Positions 43,476 through 53,638 of a stretch of DNA of 64,000 nt are shown piece by piece (positions within the stretch are counted from its first letter, which is position 1; the number at the start of each line of letters is the position of its first letter). The DNA lies in contig JBFMCQ010000006.1 of assembly GCA_040754295.1 (NCBI GenBank), positions 1 to 64,000 of the forward strand, given 5' to 3'. Below the pieces are notes generated by a model, which saw only the letters and a program-made list of their open reading frames with translations, was not told the DNA's origin and ran no database searches. This stretch comes from Solimonas sp040754295 (lineage in GTDB: Bacteria; Pseudomonadota; Gammaproteobacteria; Nevskiales; Nevskiaceae). The position numbers were made by a program, and so were the translations under genes.

Positions 43476-44416
43476 CGCGACGGGTCGTTGCGGCGCTCGC
43501 GGTCGTCGCGCTGCTGGCCGCCTGCGCTGCGGGTCCGCAGACGCAGCGGCTGCAGCGCGAGCACGCGGCGGTCGAACTTGCCGGCGTGCCGTTCTTTCCG
43601 CAGGAGGCCTATCAGTGCGGGCCGGCGGCGCTGGCCACGGTGCTGGCGGCGGCCGGCGTCGACGTGAGTCCGGCGGCGCTCGTCGACGAGGTCTACGTGC
43701 CTGCGCGCCGCGGCAGCCTGCAGGCGGAAATGCTCGCGGCCGTGCGCCGGCGCGGGCATCTGCCCGTGCTCCTCGACGCGCAGATCGACGCCGCCCTGCG
43801 TGAGCTGCACGCCGGCCGGCCAGTGCTGGTGCTGCAGAACCTCGGTGCCGGGCCGCTGCCGGTCTGGCACTACGCGGTACTGATCGGCTTCGATCCGCAG
43901 ACGCAGCGTTTCATCCTGCGTTCCGGCCGCGAACGGCGTCTGATGCTGCCGGCGCGCCGCTTTCTCGAAACCTGGGACCGCGGCGGGCGCTGGATGCTCG
44001 TCGTCGCCGACGTGGACACGCCCCCGGCGAGCGCCGGCGTCGACGGTTGGCTGCGCGCCGCCGCGCCGCTCGAATCGCTCGGCCAGACGGCGCTCGCGGA
44101 GCGCGCATACGAAGCCGCCGTGCAGCGCTGGCCGGACGCGGCCCTGGCCTGGGCGGCCCTCGGCAATGCGCGCGCCGCGGCCGGTGCGCTGCGGCCGGCG
44201 CTCGACGCCTACCGGCGTGCACTCGCGCTCGAAGACCCGCCGCTGCTGCGCAACAACTACGCGTGGACGCTGGCGGCCGCCGGCTGCCGCGACGCCGCGA
44301 TCGCACAACTGCAGACCGGTCTGCAGCAGGCCGATGGCGGCGAGCGCGCCGTGCTCGAACGGACGCTGCAGGAGATCGAGTCGGCGCGGCCGGACGGCGC
44401 GCAGTGCCCCATGTAG
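43472..44416 (+). CDS. PA2778-family cysteine peptidase-like lipoprotein with TPR repeats
   Basis: A 314-aa protein beginning with TTG at 43472. The lipoprotein signal is VVAALAVVALLAACAAG (lipobox LAAC). A C39-like papain-fold domain follows: catalytic Cys in FFPQEAYQCGPAALATVL and His in VWHYAVLIGFDPQTQ. Residues about 190-300 form TPR-like helices (ALAERAYEAAVQRWPDAALA). The family is PA2778; it is expected to act in the periplasm on an unknown target. The TTG start is chosen because it gives the signal peptide and a 4-bp overlap. Confidence 0.82.
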   Translation: MTRRVVAALAVVALLAACAAGPQTQRLQREHAAVELAGVPFFPQEAYQCGPAALATVLAAAGVDVSPAALVDEVYVPARRGSLQAEMLAAVRRRGHLPVLLDAQIDAALRELHAGRPVLVLQNLGAGPLPVWHYAVLIGFDPQTQRFILRSGRERRLMLPARRFLETWDRGGRWMLVVADVDTPPASAGVDGWLRAAAPLESLGQTALAERAYEAAVQRWPDAALAWAALGNARAAAGALRPALDAYRRALALEDPPLLRNNYAWTLAAAGCRDAAIAQLQTGLQQADGGERAVLERTLQEIESARPDGAQCPM

Positions 44417-44423
44417 ATGCCGC

Positions 44424-45491
44424 TCAGCGCAGCGCACCTGGGTGACGCGCCAGCGCCCAGGCGACGTGCTCGCGCACGATCTCGTCCGGGTACGCGGCGC
44501 GTGCCCGTAGCGCAGCGACGACCTCCGGCGAGGTCGGCGCATTGCCCAGCGCCACGGCCAGATTGCGCAGCCAGCGCGCGTAGCCGGTGCGGCGCAGCGC
44601 CATGCCCTCGGTGCGCTGCAGCCATTCGGTTTCGTCCCAGCCGAACAGATCGACGAGGCGCGGCGCGTCGAGGCCGTGCCGCGGCGCGAAGTCCGGCTCG
44701 TCGCTGCGCTGCGCGTAGCGGTTCCACGGGCAGACGATCTGGCAGTCGTCGCAGCCGAAGATGCGGTTGCCGATCAAGGGCCGCAGGTCCTCGGGGATCG
44801 CGCCGTGGTGCTCGATCGTCAGATACGAGATGCAGCGCCGTGCATCGAGCTGGTAGGGCGCGACGATCGCCTGCGTCGGGCAGATCCGGATGCAGGCCCG
44901 GCAGCGGCCGCAGGCGTCGGCGACCGCGGCGGTCCGTGCGTCCGGCAGCGGCAGGTCGGTGTAGATCTCGCCGAGCAGGAAAAACGAGCCGGCGTCGCGA
45001 TGCAGCAGCAAGGTGTGCTTGCCGATCCAGCCCAGCCCGGCGTCGCGCGCCAGCGCCTTCTCCAGCGCCGGCGCGCTGTCGCAGAGCACGCGGTAGCCGT
45101 GCGCGCCGACCGCCTGCTCGATGCGCCGGCCGAGCTTGAGCAGGCGTGCGCGCAGCACGCGGTGGTAGTCGCGGCCCAGCGCGTAGCGGGCGATGTAGGC
45201 GCGCTCGCCGTCTTCGAGCAGGGCCAGCGCCTGTGTACCGGCGCCGGGGTAAGGCATGCGTGCGCTGATCACGCTCAGCGTGCCGGGCCGCAGGCGCGCG
45301 GGCTCGCTGCGCAGCGCCGGGTCGCGCTGCATGTAGGCCATGCCGCCGTGACGGCCCTGCGCGAGCCAGTCGCGCAGATGCGCGAGATCGGCAGCGAGAT
45401 TGCGCGTCGAGATGCCGGCATCGCTGAAGCCGAGCTCGCGGGCCCAGTGAGGGATCAGCGCCGGCAGCTGTTCGAGGGGGATCGGGCTCAT
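44424..45491 (-). CDS. queG: Epoxyqueuosine reductase
   Basis: A 355-aa cobalamin-dependent enzyme doing the last step of queuosine synthesis on tRNA. Two 4Fe-4S cluster motifs are visible: CGRCRACIRICPTQAI and CDDCQIVCPWNRYAQ. The N-terminal SPIPLEQLPALIPHWARELG and the HEAT-like C-terminus fit QueG. It is divergent from nnrD with 67 bp between start codons, the usual gammaproteobacterial arrangement. Confidence 0.94.
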   Translation of the reverse strand: MSPIPLEQLPALIPHWARELGFSDAGISTRNLAADLAHLRDWLAQGRHGGMAYMQRDPALRSEPARLRPGTLSVISARMPYPGAGTQALALLEDGERAYIARYALGRDYHRVLRARLLKLGRRIEQAVGAHGYRVLCDSAPALEKALARDAGLGWIGKHTLLLHRDAGSFFLLGEIYTDLPLPDARTAAVADACGRCRACIRICPTQAIVAPYQLDARRCISYLTIEHHGAIPEDLRPLIGNRIFGCDDCQIVCPWNRYAQRSDEPDFAPRHGLDAPRLVDLFGWDETEWLQRTEGMALRRTGYARWLRNLAVALGNAPTSPEVVAALRARAAYPDEIVREHVAWALARHPGALR

Positions 45492-45546
45492 CGATGCGGT
45501 CCGCGCGCGCAGCGTCTCCGACGGGTGTGGCGCGCGAGCAGCCTTT

Positions 45547-45552
45547 TATACT
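45547..45552 (+). promoter_or_regulatory. -10 element placing the nnrD transcript start at its ATG
   Basis: TATACT ends six bases before the nnrD ATG at 45559; standard spacing puts the transcription start on the A of the ATG. No Shine-Dalgarno is present and no clear -35 is seen. Confidence 0.45.
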
Positions 45553-45558
45553 GTGCCG

Positions 45559-47027
<1,469 letters not shown>

Positions 47028-47028
<1 letters not shown>

Positions 47029-47501
47029 TGGAGCGCCTGTCTTTCGAGCTGTCCGACGCGGCAGCGACGGCGGCTGCCGGCGCCGCGCTGGCCGCGGCGC
47101 TGCTACAGCGAGCGGGCGCGGTGATCTTCCTCGAGGGACCGCTCGGCGCCGGCAAGACGACGTTCGCCCGCGGCTTTCTGCGCGCACTGGGCGTCTCCGG
47201 CACGGTGCGCAGTCCGACGTACACGCTGATGGAGCCGTACGCCGCCGGCGCACGCACGGTGCTGCACATGGATCTCTATCGCCTGCGCGAGCCGGCCGAG
47301 CTCTGGGAGCTCGGGCTCGACAGCTATCCGCCGGAGCGGACGATCTGGCTCGTCGAATGGCCGGAGCGCGGCGCCGGCCTGCTGCCGGCGCCGGCCGTGC
47401 GCATCCGGCTCGAGCACCGCGAGACTGCTCGCGCGCTCAGCGTCGAGGCGGCCGCCGAAGTGCTGCGCGAGTTTCGGCACAGTCTGCAGAGTGCGCATTA
47501 A
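47028..47501 (+). CDS. tsaE: tRNA threonylcarbamoyladenosine biosynthesis ATPase TsaE
   Basis: A 157-aa P-loop ATPase working with TsaB and TsaD to make t6A37 in ANN-reading tRNAs. Walker A FLEGPLGAGKTTFARGFL, then SPTYTLMEPY and LHMDLYRLREP, and the Walker B-like WLVEWPERG. The start is ATG 47028 (1-base overlap with nnrD); GTG 47025 is one codon earlier. Confidence 0.94.
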
Positions 47502-47596
47502 GAATATCCGTTATCTCGATGTTTATTCAGGGTAATAGCTCTTGCGTTTTGGCAGGGGTCGGAGTAGGTTTGGGCAAAATCCGTGCGGATATCGGT

Positions 47597-48826
47597 ATGC
47601 GTTGGGTTTTGCTCGTCGTCGCAGTGCTGATGGCGCCAGCGGTCATGGCGGCGCAGCTGCGCGAGTTGCGTCTCTGGGAGGGCCCCGAGGCTACGCGTGT
47701 CGTGTTCGATCTCGACGGCCAAGTCACGCACACGATGTTCACGCTCAGCAATCCCGAGCGCGTCGTCGTCGACATCGACGGGCTCGGCACCGAAGCGGTG
47801 GCCAGGGCCGAGGCGGTGGCGGGCAAGGGCGTGGTGGAGCGCATCCGCAGCGGTCCGCGGGGCGAGAGCGTGCGCATCGTGCTCGACCTGCGCAATCCGG
47901 TGTTCGCGACCAGCTTCGTGTTGCCGCCGAGCGAGGAGTACGGCCACCGGCTCGTCGTCGATCTGGCCAATCCCGGTCTTGGCGAGACCGGCGAGGCGAT
48001 CGCCGAGCCCGCGCCGGTGGCGCCGGCGATGGAGCTGCGCGAGAAGCCCGTCGTCATCGCCGTCGACGCCGGTCATGGCGGTGAGGATCCGGGTGCGAAG
48101 GGCCGCAGCGGGCTGCTCGAGAAGGACGTCGCGCTCAAAGTCGCACGCCGGCTGGCGAAGCTCATCAACGAAACGCCGAACATGCGCGCGGTGCTGACGC
48201 GCGACGGCGACTACTACGTCGGTCTGCGCGAGCGCGTCGGCATCGCACGCAAGCACCAGGCCGATCTGTTCGTGTCGATCCACTGCAACGCGTTCACGCG
48301 GCGCGATATGCGCGGGACCGCGGTCTACGTGCTGTCCGACCGCGGCGCGACGAGCGAGCACGCGCGCTGGCTCGCGCACAAGGAGAACGCCGCGGATCTG
48401 GTCGGCGGCGTCGGCCTTCACGACAAGGACAACGAACTGGCCGCGGTGCTGATCGATCTGTCGCAGGGCGCGACGATGGAAGCGAGCTTCGACGTCGGCA
48501 GCCGCATTCTCAGCTCGATGTCGAAGGTCAACCGGCTGCAGAAGTCCGAGATCCAGCAGGCCGGCTTCGCCGTGCTCAAGGCGCCGGACATCCCGTCGGT
48601 GCTCGTCGAAACCGCGTTCATCACCAATTCGCACGAGGAGAAGCTGCTTGCGTCCCCGGCATTCCAGGCGAGCCTGGCGCAGCAGATCTTCGAAGGCGTG
48701 ACCGGCTACTTCCAGAGCTACCGGCCGCGGCAGCAGATCGTCGAAGCGCCGCCTCAATACGTCAGTCGCAGCAGCGCCGCGGACGCGGACCGCGACGGAT
48801 CCTTCACCCAAGGCGTCTCCCGGTAA
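47597..48826 (+). CDS. amiC: N-acetylmuramoyl-L-alanine amidase (AmiC/AmiB type)
   Basis: Zinc amidase that splits septal peptidoglycan during division. A signal peptide (MRWVLLVVAVLMAPAVMAA) is followed by an AMIN domain (about 20-130) and an Amidase_3 domain with zinc ligands in IAVDAGHGGEDPGAKG, a Glu in LEKDVAL and His in DLFVSIHCNAF, ending VLVETAFITN. There is no LysM. The ATG at 47597 gives the signal peptide; an upstream in-frame ATG at 47519 adds 26 residues with no signal-like pattern. The gap to tsaE is AT-rich and may hold a promoter. A strong terminator follows. Confidence 0.88.
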   Translation: MRWVLLVVAVLMAPAVMAAQLRELRLWEGPEATRVVFDLDGQVTHTMFTLSNPERVVVDIDGLGTEAVARAEAVAGKGVVERIRSGPRGESVRIVLDLRNPVFATSFVLPPSEEYGHRLVVDLANPGLGETGEAIAEPAPVAPAMELREKPVVIAVDAGHGGEDPGAKGRSGLLEKDVALKVARRLAKLINETPNMRAVLTRDGDYYVGLRERVGIARKHQADLFVSIHCNAFTRRDMRGTAVYVLSDRGATSEHARWLAHKENAADLVGGVGLHDKDNELAAVLIDLSQGATMEASFDVGSRILSSMSKVNRLQKSEIQQAGFAVLKAPDIPSVLVETAFITNSHEEKLLASPAFQASLAQQIFEGVTGYFQSYRPRQQIVEAPPQYVSRSSAADADRDGSFTQGVSR

Positions 48827-48842
48827 AACGGGTAGACACTTC

Positions 48843-48879
48843 GCCCGGGCGGTTTGTCCCTGCCGCCCGGGCTTTTTTT
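48843..48879 (+). terminator. Rho-independent terminator after the amidase gene
   Basis: GCCCGGGCGG (48843-48852) pairs with CCGCCCGGGC (48863-48872) and is followed by seven T. It separates the nnrD-tsaE-amidase unit from mutL. Confidence 0.93.
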
Positions 48880-48994
48880 GGGTGGTCCATCGAGCCGTTC
48901 GCGCCTGCGATACCAGGCGCTGGTGAAGGCGCGCGCGGTTGTGCCGCGGACGGCAGGGAACGGCGCACTGCGCCGGCGGCGCGCGCGCAGCCGG

Positions 48995-49000
48995 TAAACT
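48995..49000 (+). promoter_or_regulatory. -10 element placing the mutL transcript start at its ATG
   Basis: TAAACT ends six bases before the mutL ATG at 49007, the same geometry as nnrD (GCACCG versus GTGCCG between box and ATG). No Shine-Dalgarno is present and no clear -35 is seen. Confidence 0.4.
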
Positions 49001-49006
49001 GCACCG

Positions 49007-50794
49007 ATGATTCGCGTCCTCCCCGATCAGCTGATCAACCAGATCGCCGCCGGCGAAGTGGTCGAGCGCCCCGCCGCAGTCGTCAAGGAGCTCGTCGAGA
49101 ACAGCCTCGACGCCGGTGCGCGGCGCATCGATGTCGAGCTGGAGCGCGGCGGCATCGCCTTCATTCGCGTGCGCGACGACGGTGCCGGTATCGCCAGGGA
49201 CGAGCTGGCGCTGTCGCTGAGGCGCCACGCGACGAGCAAGATCGCGAGCTTCGAGGATCTCGAGCGCGTCGCCAGCCTGGGCTTTCGCGGTGAGGCGCTG
49301 CCGAGCATCCTCTCGGTGTCGCGACTGCGCCTGACCTCGCGCAGCGCCGGCAGCGAGCACGCCTGGACCTGCGGCGGCGACGGCCGCCTCGACGCCGCGG
49401 CACCGGTGCCGGCGGCCCATCCGCAGGGGACCAGCGTCGAAGTGCGCGACCTGTTCTTCAACACGCCGGCGCGGCGCAAGTTTCTCAAGGCCGAAGCGAC
49501 CGAGCTGCGCCACGCGCAGCAGGCGCTGGAGCGCATCGCGCTGTCGCGCTTCGATGTCGCGTTCTCGCTGCGCCACAACCAGCGCCGCATCTGGGAGCTG
49601 CCGGCCGCCGGCGGCGAGGCCGTGCGCCAGGCGCGGATCGAGACCGTTTGCGGCGCCGAGTTCGTCGCGCAGTCGCTGCCGCTGGACGAATCGCGCATGG
49701 GCATGCGCCTGCACGGCTGGGTCGGTTTGCCGAGCTTTGCCCGTGCCCAGGCAGACCTGCAGTTCCTCTATGTCAACGGCCGGCTGGTGCGCGACCGCCT
49801 GCCGGGCTTTGCGCTGCGGCGCGCGTTCGCCGACGTGATGCATTCGACGCATCATCCGGCCTACGTCCTGTATCTGGAGCTCGATCCGGCGAGTGTCGAC
49901 GTCAACGTGCACCCGCAGAAGACCGAGGTGCGCTTCCGTGACGGCGGCCGCGTGCACGACCTGCTGTTCGGCGCGGTCCACCAGCTGCTGCGGCGCCTGC
50001 GCCCCGCGCCCGAGCAGCATCATCGGGTTTCCCTGTCCGTTGCGCAGCCGGAGGCCGGACCGATGCAGGCGTCGCTCGCGTATGCAGCGCGCGGCACTTC
50101 CGGCGGCATCACCGGCGCGGCGCTGTCGCTGGCCGAGGCGGCGCCCGCGTATGACGCAGAGCGCGCCGATCCCGGCGTCGAAGCCCCGGTGCACTGCGGC
50201 GCAGAGCCGCTCGGCCACGCGCTGGCGCAGCTGCACGGCGTCTACATCCTCGCGCAGAACCGTCACGGCCTCGTGCTCGTCGACGCCCATGCCGCGCACG
50301 AGCGCGTGCTCTACGAGCGCCTGAAGCGTCAGCTCGACGGCGGTGGCATTCCGGCACAGGCGCTGCTCGTCGCCGAGACGATCGCGCTGCACGAGGACGA
50401 GGCGGATGCGCTCGAAGCGCGGCGCGACGAGCTGTATCGCTACGGCATCGAGCTCGATCGCGCCGGACCGGCGGCGATGCGCGTGCGCGCGGTGCCGCCG
50501 TTGCTGCCGGCGGCGGAGATCCCGGCGCTGCTGCGCGCGCTGGTGCGCGACGACGCGCGCCACGACAGCCGCAGCCATTTCGGCGCGGCGCTGGAAGCGC
50601 AGTATCGCGTGCTGGCCGACGTCGCCTGCAAGGCGGCGATCAAGGCCCAGCGCCGGCTGACGCTGCCGGAGATGGACGCGCTGCTGCGCGACATGGAGCG
50701 CACCGAGCTCGGCGGGCAGTGCAACCACGGTCGCCCGACCTGGGTGCAGGTCGATCTCCAGTCGCTCGACCGGCTGTTTCTGCGTGGGCGCTGA
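49007..50794 (+). CDS. mutL: DNA mismatch repair protein MutL, endonuclease type
   Basis: A 595-aa mismatch-repair ATPase linking MutS to strand incision. GHKL motifs: VVKELVENSLDAGARRI, VRDDGAGI and LGFRGEALPSI. The C-terminal domain has LVDAHAAHERVLYERL, which fits the DxHA(X)2E(X)4E metal motif of endonuclease MutL proteins, plus ACKAAIKAQRRL and QCNHGRPTW. E. coli MutL lacks these, so strand incision here is probably done by MutL itself rather than MutH. It follows the amidase terminator and precedes miaA. Confidence 0.95.
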   Translation: MIRVLPDQLINQIAAGEVVERPAAVVKELVENSLDAGARRIDVELERGGIAFIRVRDDGAGIARDELALSLRRHATSKIASFEDLERVASLGFRGEALPSILSVSRLRLTSRSAGSEHAWTCGGDGRLDAAAPVPAAHPQGTSVEVRDLFFNTPARRKFLKAEATELRHAQQALERIALSRFDVAFSLRHNQRRIWELPAAGGEAVRQARIETVCGAEFVAQSLPLDESRMGMRLHGWVGLPSFARAQADLQFLYVNGRLVRDRLPGFALRRAFADVMHSTHHPAYVLYLELDPASVDVNVHPQKTEVRFRDGGRVHDLLFGAVHQLLRRLRPAPEQHHRVSLSVAQPEAGPMQASLAYAARGTSGGITGAALSLAEAAPAYDAERADPGVEAPVHCGAEPLGHALAQLHGVYILAQNRHGLVLVDAHAAHERVLYERLKRQLDGGGIPAQALLVAETIALHEDEADALEARRDELYRYGIELDRAGPAAMRVRAVPPLLPAAEIPALLRALVRDDARHDSRSHFGAALEAQYRVLADVACKAAIKAQRRLTLPEMDALLRDMERTELGGQCNHGRPTWVQVDLQSLDRLFLRGR

Positions 50795-50851
50795 CACAGG
50801 TCTTTGCGAGCACCGCGCGCGGTGTGTCGGCGCGCCCGACGGTTGCGGGCC

Positions 50852-51805
50852 ATGAGCGCGCCGGCGGCGCTGCCGATCGTCTGCTTGATGGGTCCGACCG
50901 CTTCGGGCAAGACCGGGCTCGCGCTGGCTCTGGCCAAGCGGCTGCCGGTCGAGATCGTCAGTGTCGACTCGGCGCAGGTGTATCGCGGCATGGACATCGG
51001 CACGGCGAAGCCATCGCCCGAGGTGCTGGCCCGCGTGCCGCACCACCTCGTCGATATCCTCGATCCGACCGAGATCTATTCCGCGGCGCGCTTCGCCGCC
51101 GACGCGCGCGGGCTGATCGACGCGATCCGGGCGCGTCGCTGCATCCCGCTGCTGGTCGGCGGGACGATGCTGTACTTCCGCGCGCTGCAGCAGGGTCTGA
51201 GCGAGCTGCCGCCGGCGGACGCGGACCTGCGCGCGCGCCTGGAGCGGCAGGCCCGCGTCGAGGGCTGGCCGGCGCTGCACGCGAAACTGCAGTCCGTCGA
51301 CCCGGAAACCGCGGCACGGCTGCATCCGAACGATCAGCAGCGCATCCAGCGCGCACTGGAGATTTACGAGCTGACCGGGATGCCGCCGAGCGCGTTGCAG
51401 GGACAAGCCTCCGGCGGCGAGCTGCGCGGACCGGTGCGGCGGCTGGCGCTGCTGCCGGCACAGCGCGCCATGCTGCACGAGCGCATCGCGCAGCGCTTCG
51501 ACGCGATGATGGCGCAGGGTTTGCTGGAGGAAGTGCGAAGCCTGCGCGCGCGCGGCGACTTGCGCGCCGATCTGCCGTCGATGCGCGCGGTTGGCTACCG
51601 GCAGCTGTGGGCGCACCTGGACGGGCGCCTGACGCTCCCCGAGGCCGTCGCACGCGCAGTGGCGGCGACGCGGCAGTACGCGAAGCGCCAGCTGACCTGG
51701 CTGCGCATGGAGATCGCGCGCGCGCCCGCGAGCGAGCTTCAGGTGCTCGATCCGGACGATCCGCAGCTGGTGGAAAGAGCGCTCCGGACCATCGCCGCCG
51801 GCTGA
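50852..51805 (+). CDS. miaA: tRNA dimethylallyltransferase
   Basis: A 317-aa enzyme that adds the isopentenyl group to A37 of tRNAs reading U-first codons. P-loop LMGPTASGKTGLALALAKRL, DSAQVYRGMDIGTAKPS, LVGGTMLYFRALQQGLSELP, and the tRNA-contact segment VGYRQLWAHLDG. ATG 50852 lies 57 bp after the mutL stop and fits the conserved N-terminus. Confidence 0.95.
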   Translation: MSAPAALPIVCLMGPTASGKTGLALALAKRLPVEIVSVDSAQVYRGMDIGTAKPSPEVLARVPHHLVDILDPTEIYSAARFAADARGLIDAIRARRCIPLLVGGTMLYFRALQQGLSELPPADADLRARLERQARVEGWPALHAKLQSVDPETAARLHPNDQQRIQRALEIYELTGMPPSALQGQASGGELRGPVRRLALLPAQRAMLHERIAQRFDAMMAQGLLEEVRSLRARGDLRADLPSMRAVGYRQLWAHLDGRLTLPEAVARAVAATRQYAKRQLTWLRMEIARAPASELQVLDPDDPQLVERALRTIAAG

Positions 51806-51888
51806 ACCGTGCGCTACACTGCAGAACCCGCACTACGGGTGCGTCGCGGTGCCGCCGCGGCTGACATAGATATAAAAGGGTTAGTCCG

Positions 51889-52161
51889 ATGTCCAAAGGT
51901 CATACGCTACAAGAACCGTTTCTGAACACCCTGCGCAAGGAGCGCATTCCCGTTTCGATCTATCTCGTGAACGGAATCAAGCTGCAAGGACAGATCGAGT
52001 CCTTCGATTCGTTCGTCGTCCTGCTGCGCAACAGTGTCAGCCAGATGGTCTACAAGCACGCCATCTCCACCGTCGTGCCGGCACGGCCGGTTCGCATCTA
52101 CGATCCGGGCAGCGAATCCGCCGAGGGGCAGGAAGCGGCAGGGGACGCATCTTCCAGCTGA
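51889..52161 (+). CDS. hfq: RNA chaperone Hfq
   Basis: A 90-aa Sm-like hexameric RNA chaperone that pairs small RNAs with mRNAs. HTLQEPFLNTLRKERIPVSI, LVNGIKLQGQIESFDSFVVL and MVYKHAISTVVPARPV (the Sm2 YKHA motif) are textbook. The short variable tail ends in DASSS. AAAGGG precedes the ATG. The gene stands in the usual miaA-hfq-hflX order. Confidence 0.98.
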   Translation: MSKGHTLQEPFLNTLRKERIPVSIYLVNGIKLQGQIESFDSFVVLLRNSVSQMVYKHAISTVVPARPVRIYDPGSESAEGQEAAGDASSS

Positions 52162-52195
52162 TGTGTACGGTTGACGCCGTCGCCGATCGGGACTG

Positions 52196-53503
52196 ATGTT
52201 CGAGCGTCCGCAGGCCGGCCAGAAGGCGGTTCTGGTACATCTCGAATTTCCGGGCGCCGACTTCGAGTCGGATCGTCAGGAATTCGTCGAGTTGGCGCGC
52301 TCCGCCGGCGCCGAGGCGATGTCCGTCGTCGGCGGCAGCCGGCGCCAGCCGGATCCGGGGCTGTTCGTCGGCAGCGGCAAGGCACAGGAGATTGCCGAGG
52401 TCGTCTGTGCGCACAAGGCGGAGCTGGTGATCTTCAACCACGCGCTCTCGCCGAGCCAGGAGCGCAATCTCGAGCGGCTGCTGCAGGCGCGCGTACTGGA
52501 TCGCGCCGGCCTGATTCTCGACATTTTCGCTGCGCGTGCACGCTCGCACGAGGGCAAGTTGCAGGTGGAGCTGGCGCAGCTGCAGCACATCGCGACGCGC
52601 CTGGTCCGCGGCTGGACCCACCTCGAGCGGCAGCGCGGCGGCATCGGCCTGCGCGGCCCTGGCGAAACCCAGCTGGAAACCGACCGCCGCCTGATCCGCG
52701 ACCGCATCGCCTCGCTCAAGCGGCAGCTCGAGGCGGTGCGCAGCCGCCGCGCGCGCAGCCGCGCCGCGCGCAGCCGCCGCGACGTGCCGACGGTCTCCCT
52801 GGTCGGCTATACCAATGCCGGCAAATCCACGCTGTTCAACGTGCTCACCGGCGACCGCGCGTTTGCGTCCAACCAGCTGTTCGCGACGCTGGACACGACC
52901 GTGCGGCGCATGCCGCTGGCTGCCGGCGAGCCGGTCGTGATCGCCGACACGGTGGGCTTCATCCGCGACCTGCCGCACGATCTGGTCGCCGCGTTTCGCG
53001 CGACGCTCGAGGAAGCGCGCGAGGCGGCGCTTCTGTTGCACGTCGTCGATGCCGCCGATGCCGAGCGCATCAGCCGCATCGCGCAGGTCGAAGGCGTGCT
53101 CCAGGAGATCGGCGCGGCCGAGGTGCCGCGGCTGCAGGTCTTCAACAAGATCGATCTGCGCGACGACGAGGCGCCGCGGATCGAGCGCGACGAAGGCGGC
53201 GTCGCGCAGCGGGTCTTCGTTTCGGCGCGTAGCGGCGCCGGTCTGGATCTCTTGCGCGAAGCCGTCGCCGAGCGGCTGGAGCTGGCGCCCCAGCTGCGCG
53301 AGTTGGTGCTGCCGCCGGCTGCGTCGCGGCTGCGCTCGCAACTGTTCGATCGCCGCGCGGTTTTGCAGGAAGAGCTCGACGAAGCGGGAAACTATCATCT
53401 CAAGATATCGATGCCGGTCGGGCAGCTGCAGCGTTTGTGCCGGGCGGAGGGTTTTGAAAGCCCGGCGGACGGCTGCACCGTCGAGCTGCGCAGTGCATCC
53501 TGA
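52196..53503 (+). CDS. hflX: Ribosome-associated GTPase HflX
   Basis: A 435-aa GTPase that splits stalled or stressed 70S ribosomes. The N-terminal HflX domain and coiled linker include QRGGIGLRGPGETQLETDRR; the G domain starts at VSLVGYTNAGKSTLFNVLTG (G1), with ADTVGFIRDLP (G3) and NKIDL (G4). The ATG at 52196 is 34 bp after hfq. Normal length for the family. Confidence 0.95.
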   Translation: MFERPQAGQKAVLVHLEFPGADFESDRQEFVELARSAGAEAMSVVGGSRRQPDPGLFVGSGKAQEIAEVVCAHKAELVIFNHALSPSQERNLERLLQARVLDRAGLILDIFAARARSHEGKLQVELAQLQHIATRLVRGWTHLERQRGGIGLRGPGETQLETDRRLIRDRIASLKRQLEAVRSRRARSRAARSRRDVPTVSLVGYTNAGKSTLFNVLTGDRAFASNQLFATLDTTVRRMPLAAGEPVVIADTVGFIRDLPHDLVAAFRATLEEAREAALLLHVVDAADAERISRIAQVEGVLQEIGAAEVPRLQVFNKIDLRDDEAPRIERDEGGVAQRVFVSARSGAGLDLLREAVAERLELAPQLRELVLPPAASRLRSQLFDRRAVLQEELDEAGNYHLKISMPVGQLQRLCRAEGFESPADGCTVELRSAS

Positions 53504-53638
53504 GCATTGCTAAAATCCGGCGGCACTTTCCCGCCGTGCCAGCCGGCACCAGTTCCCGGGAAGCCGCAGGGGGATCGAATCGTTCCCCGTCGGCCGCCCG
53601 GGGGTCACTCATAACCGAATCCAACAGTGGAGTAGTCA

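Noticed and set aside
47498..51616. 1372-codon minus-strand open frame
   Set aside because: It runs antisense through the amidase, mutL and miaA, has no domain-like segments and crosses a strong terminator; a GC-bias shadow.
53511..53516. TAAAAT as a certain hflK promoter
   Set aside because: No matching -35 at suitable spacing; mentioned in the hflK entry only.
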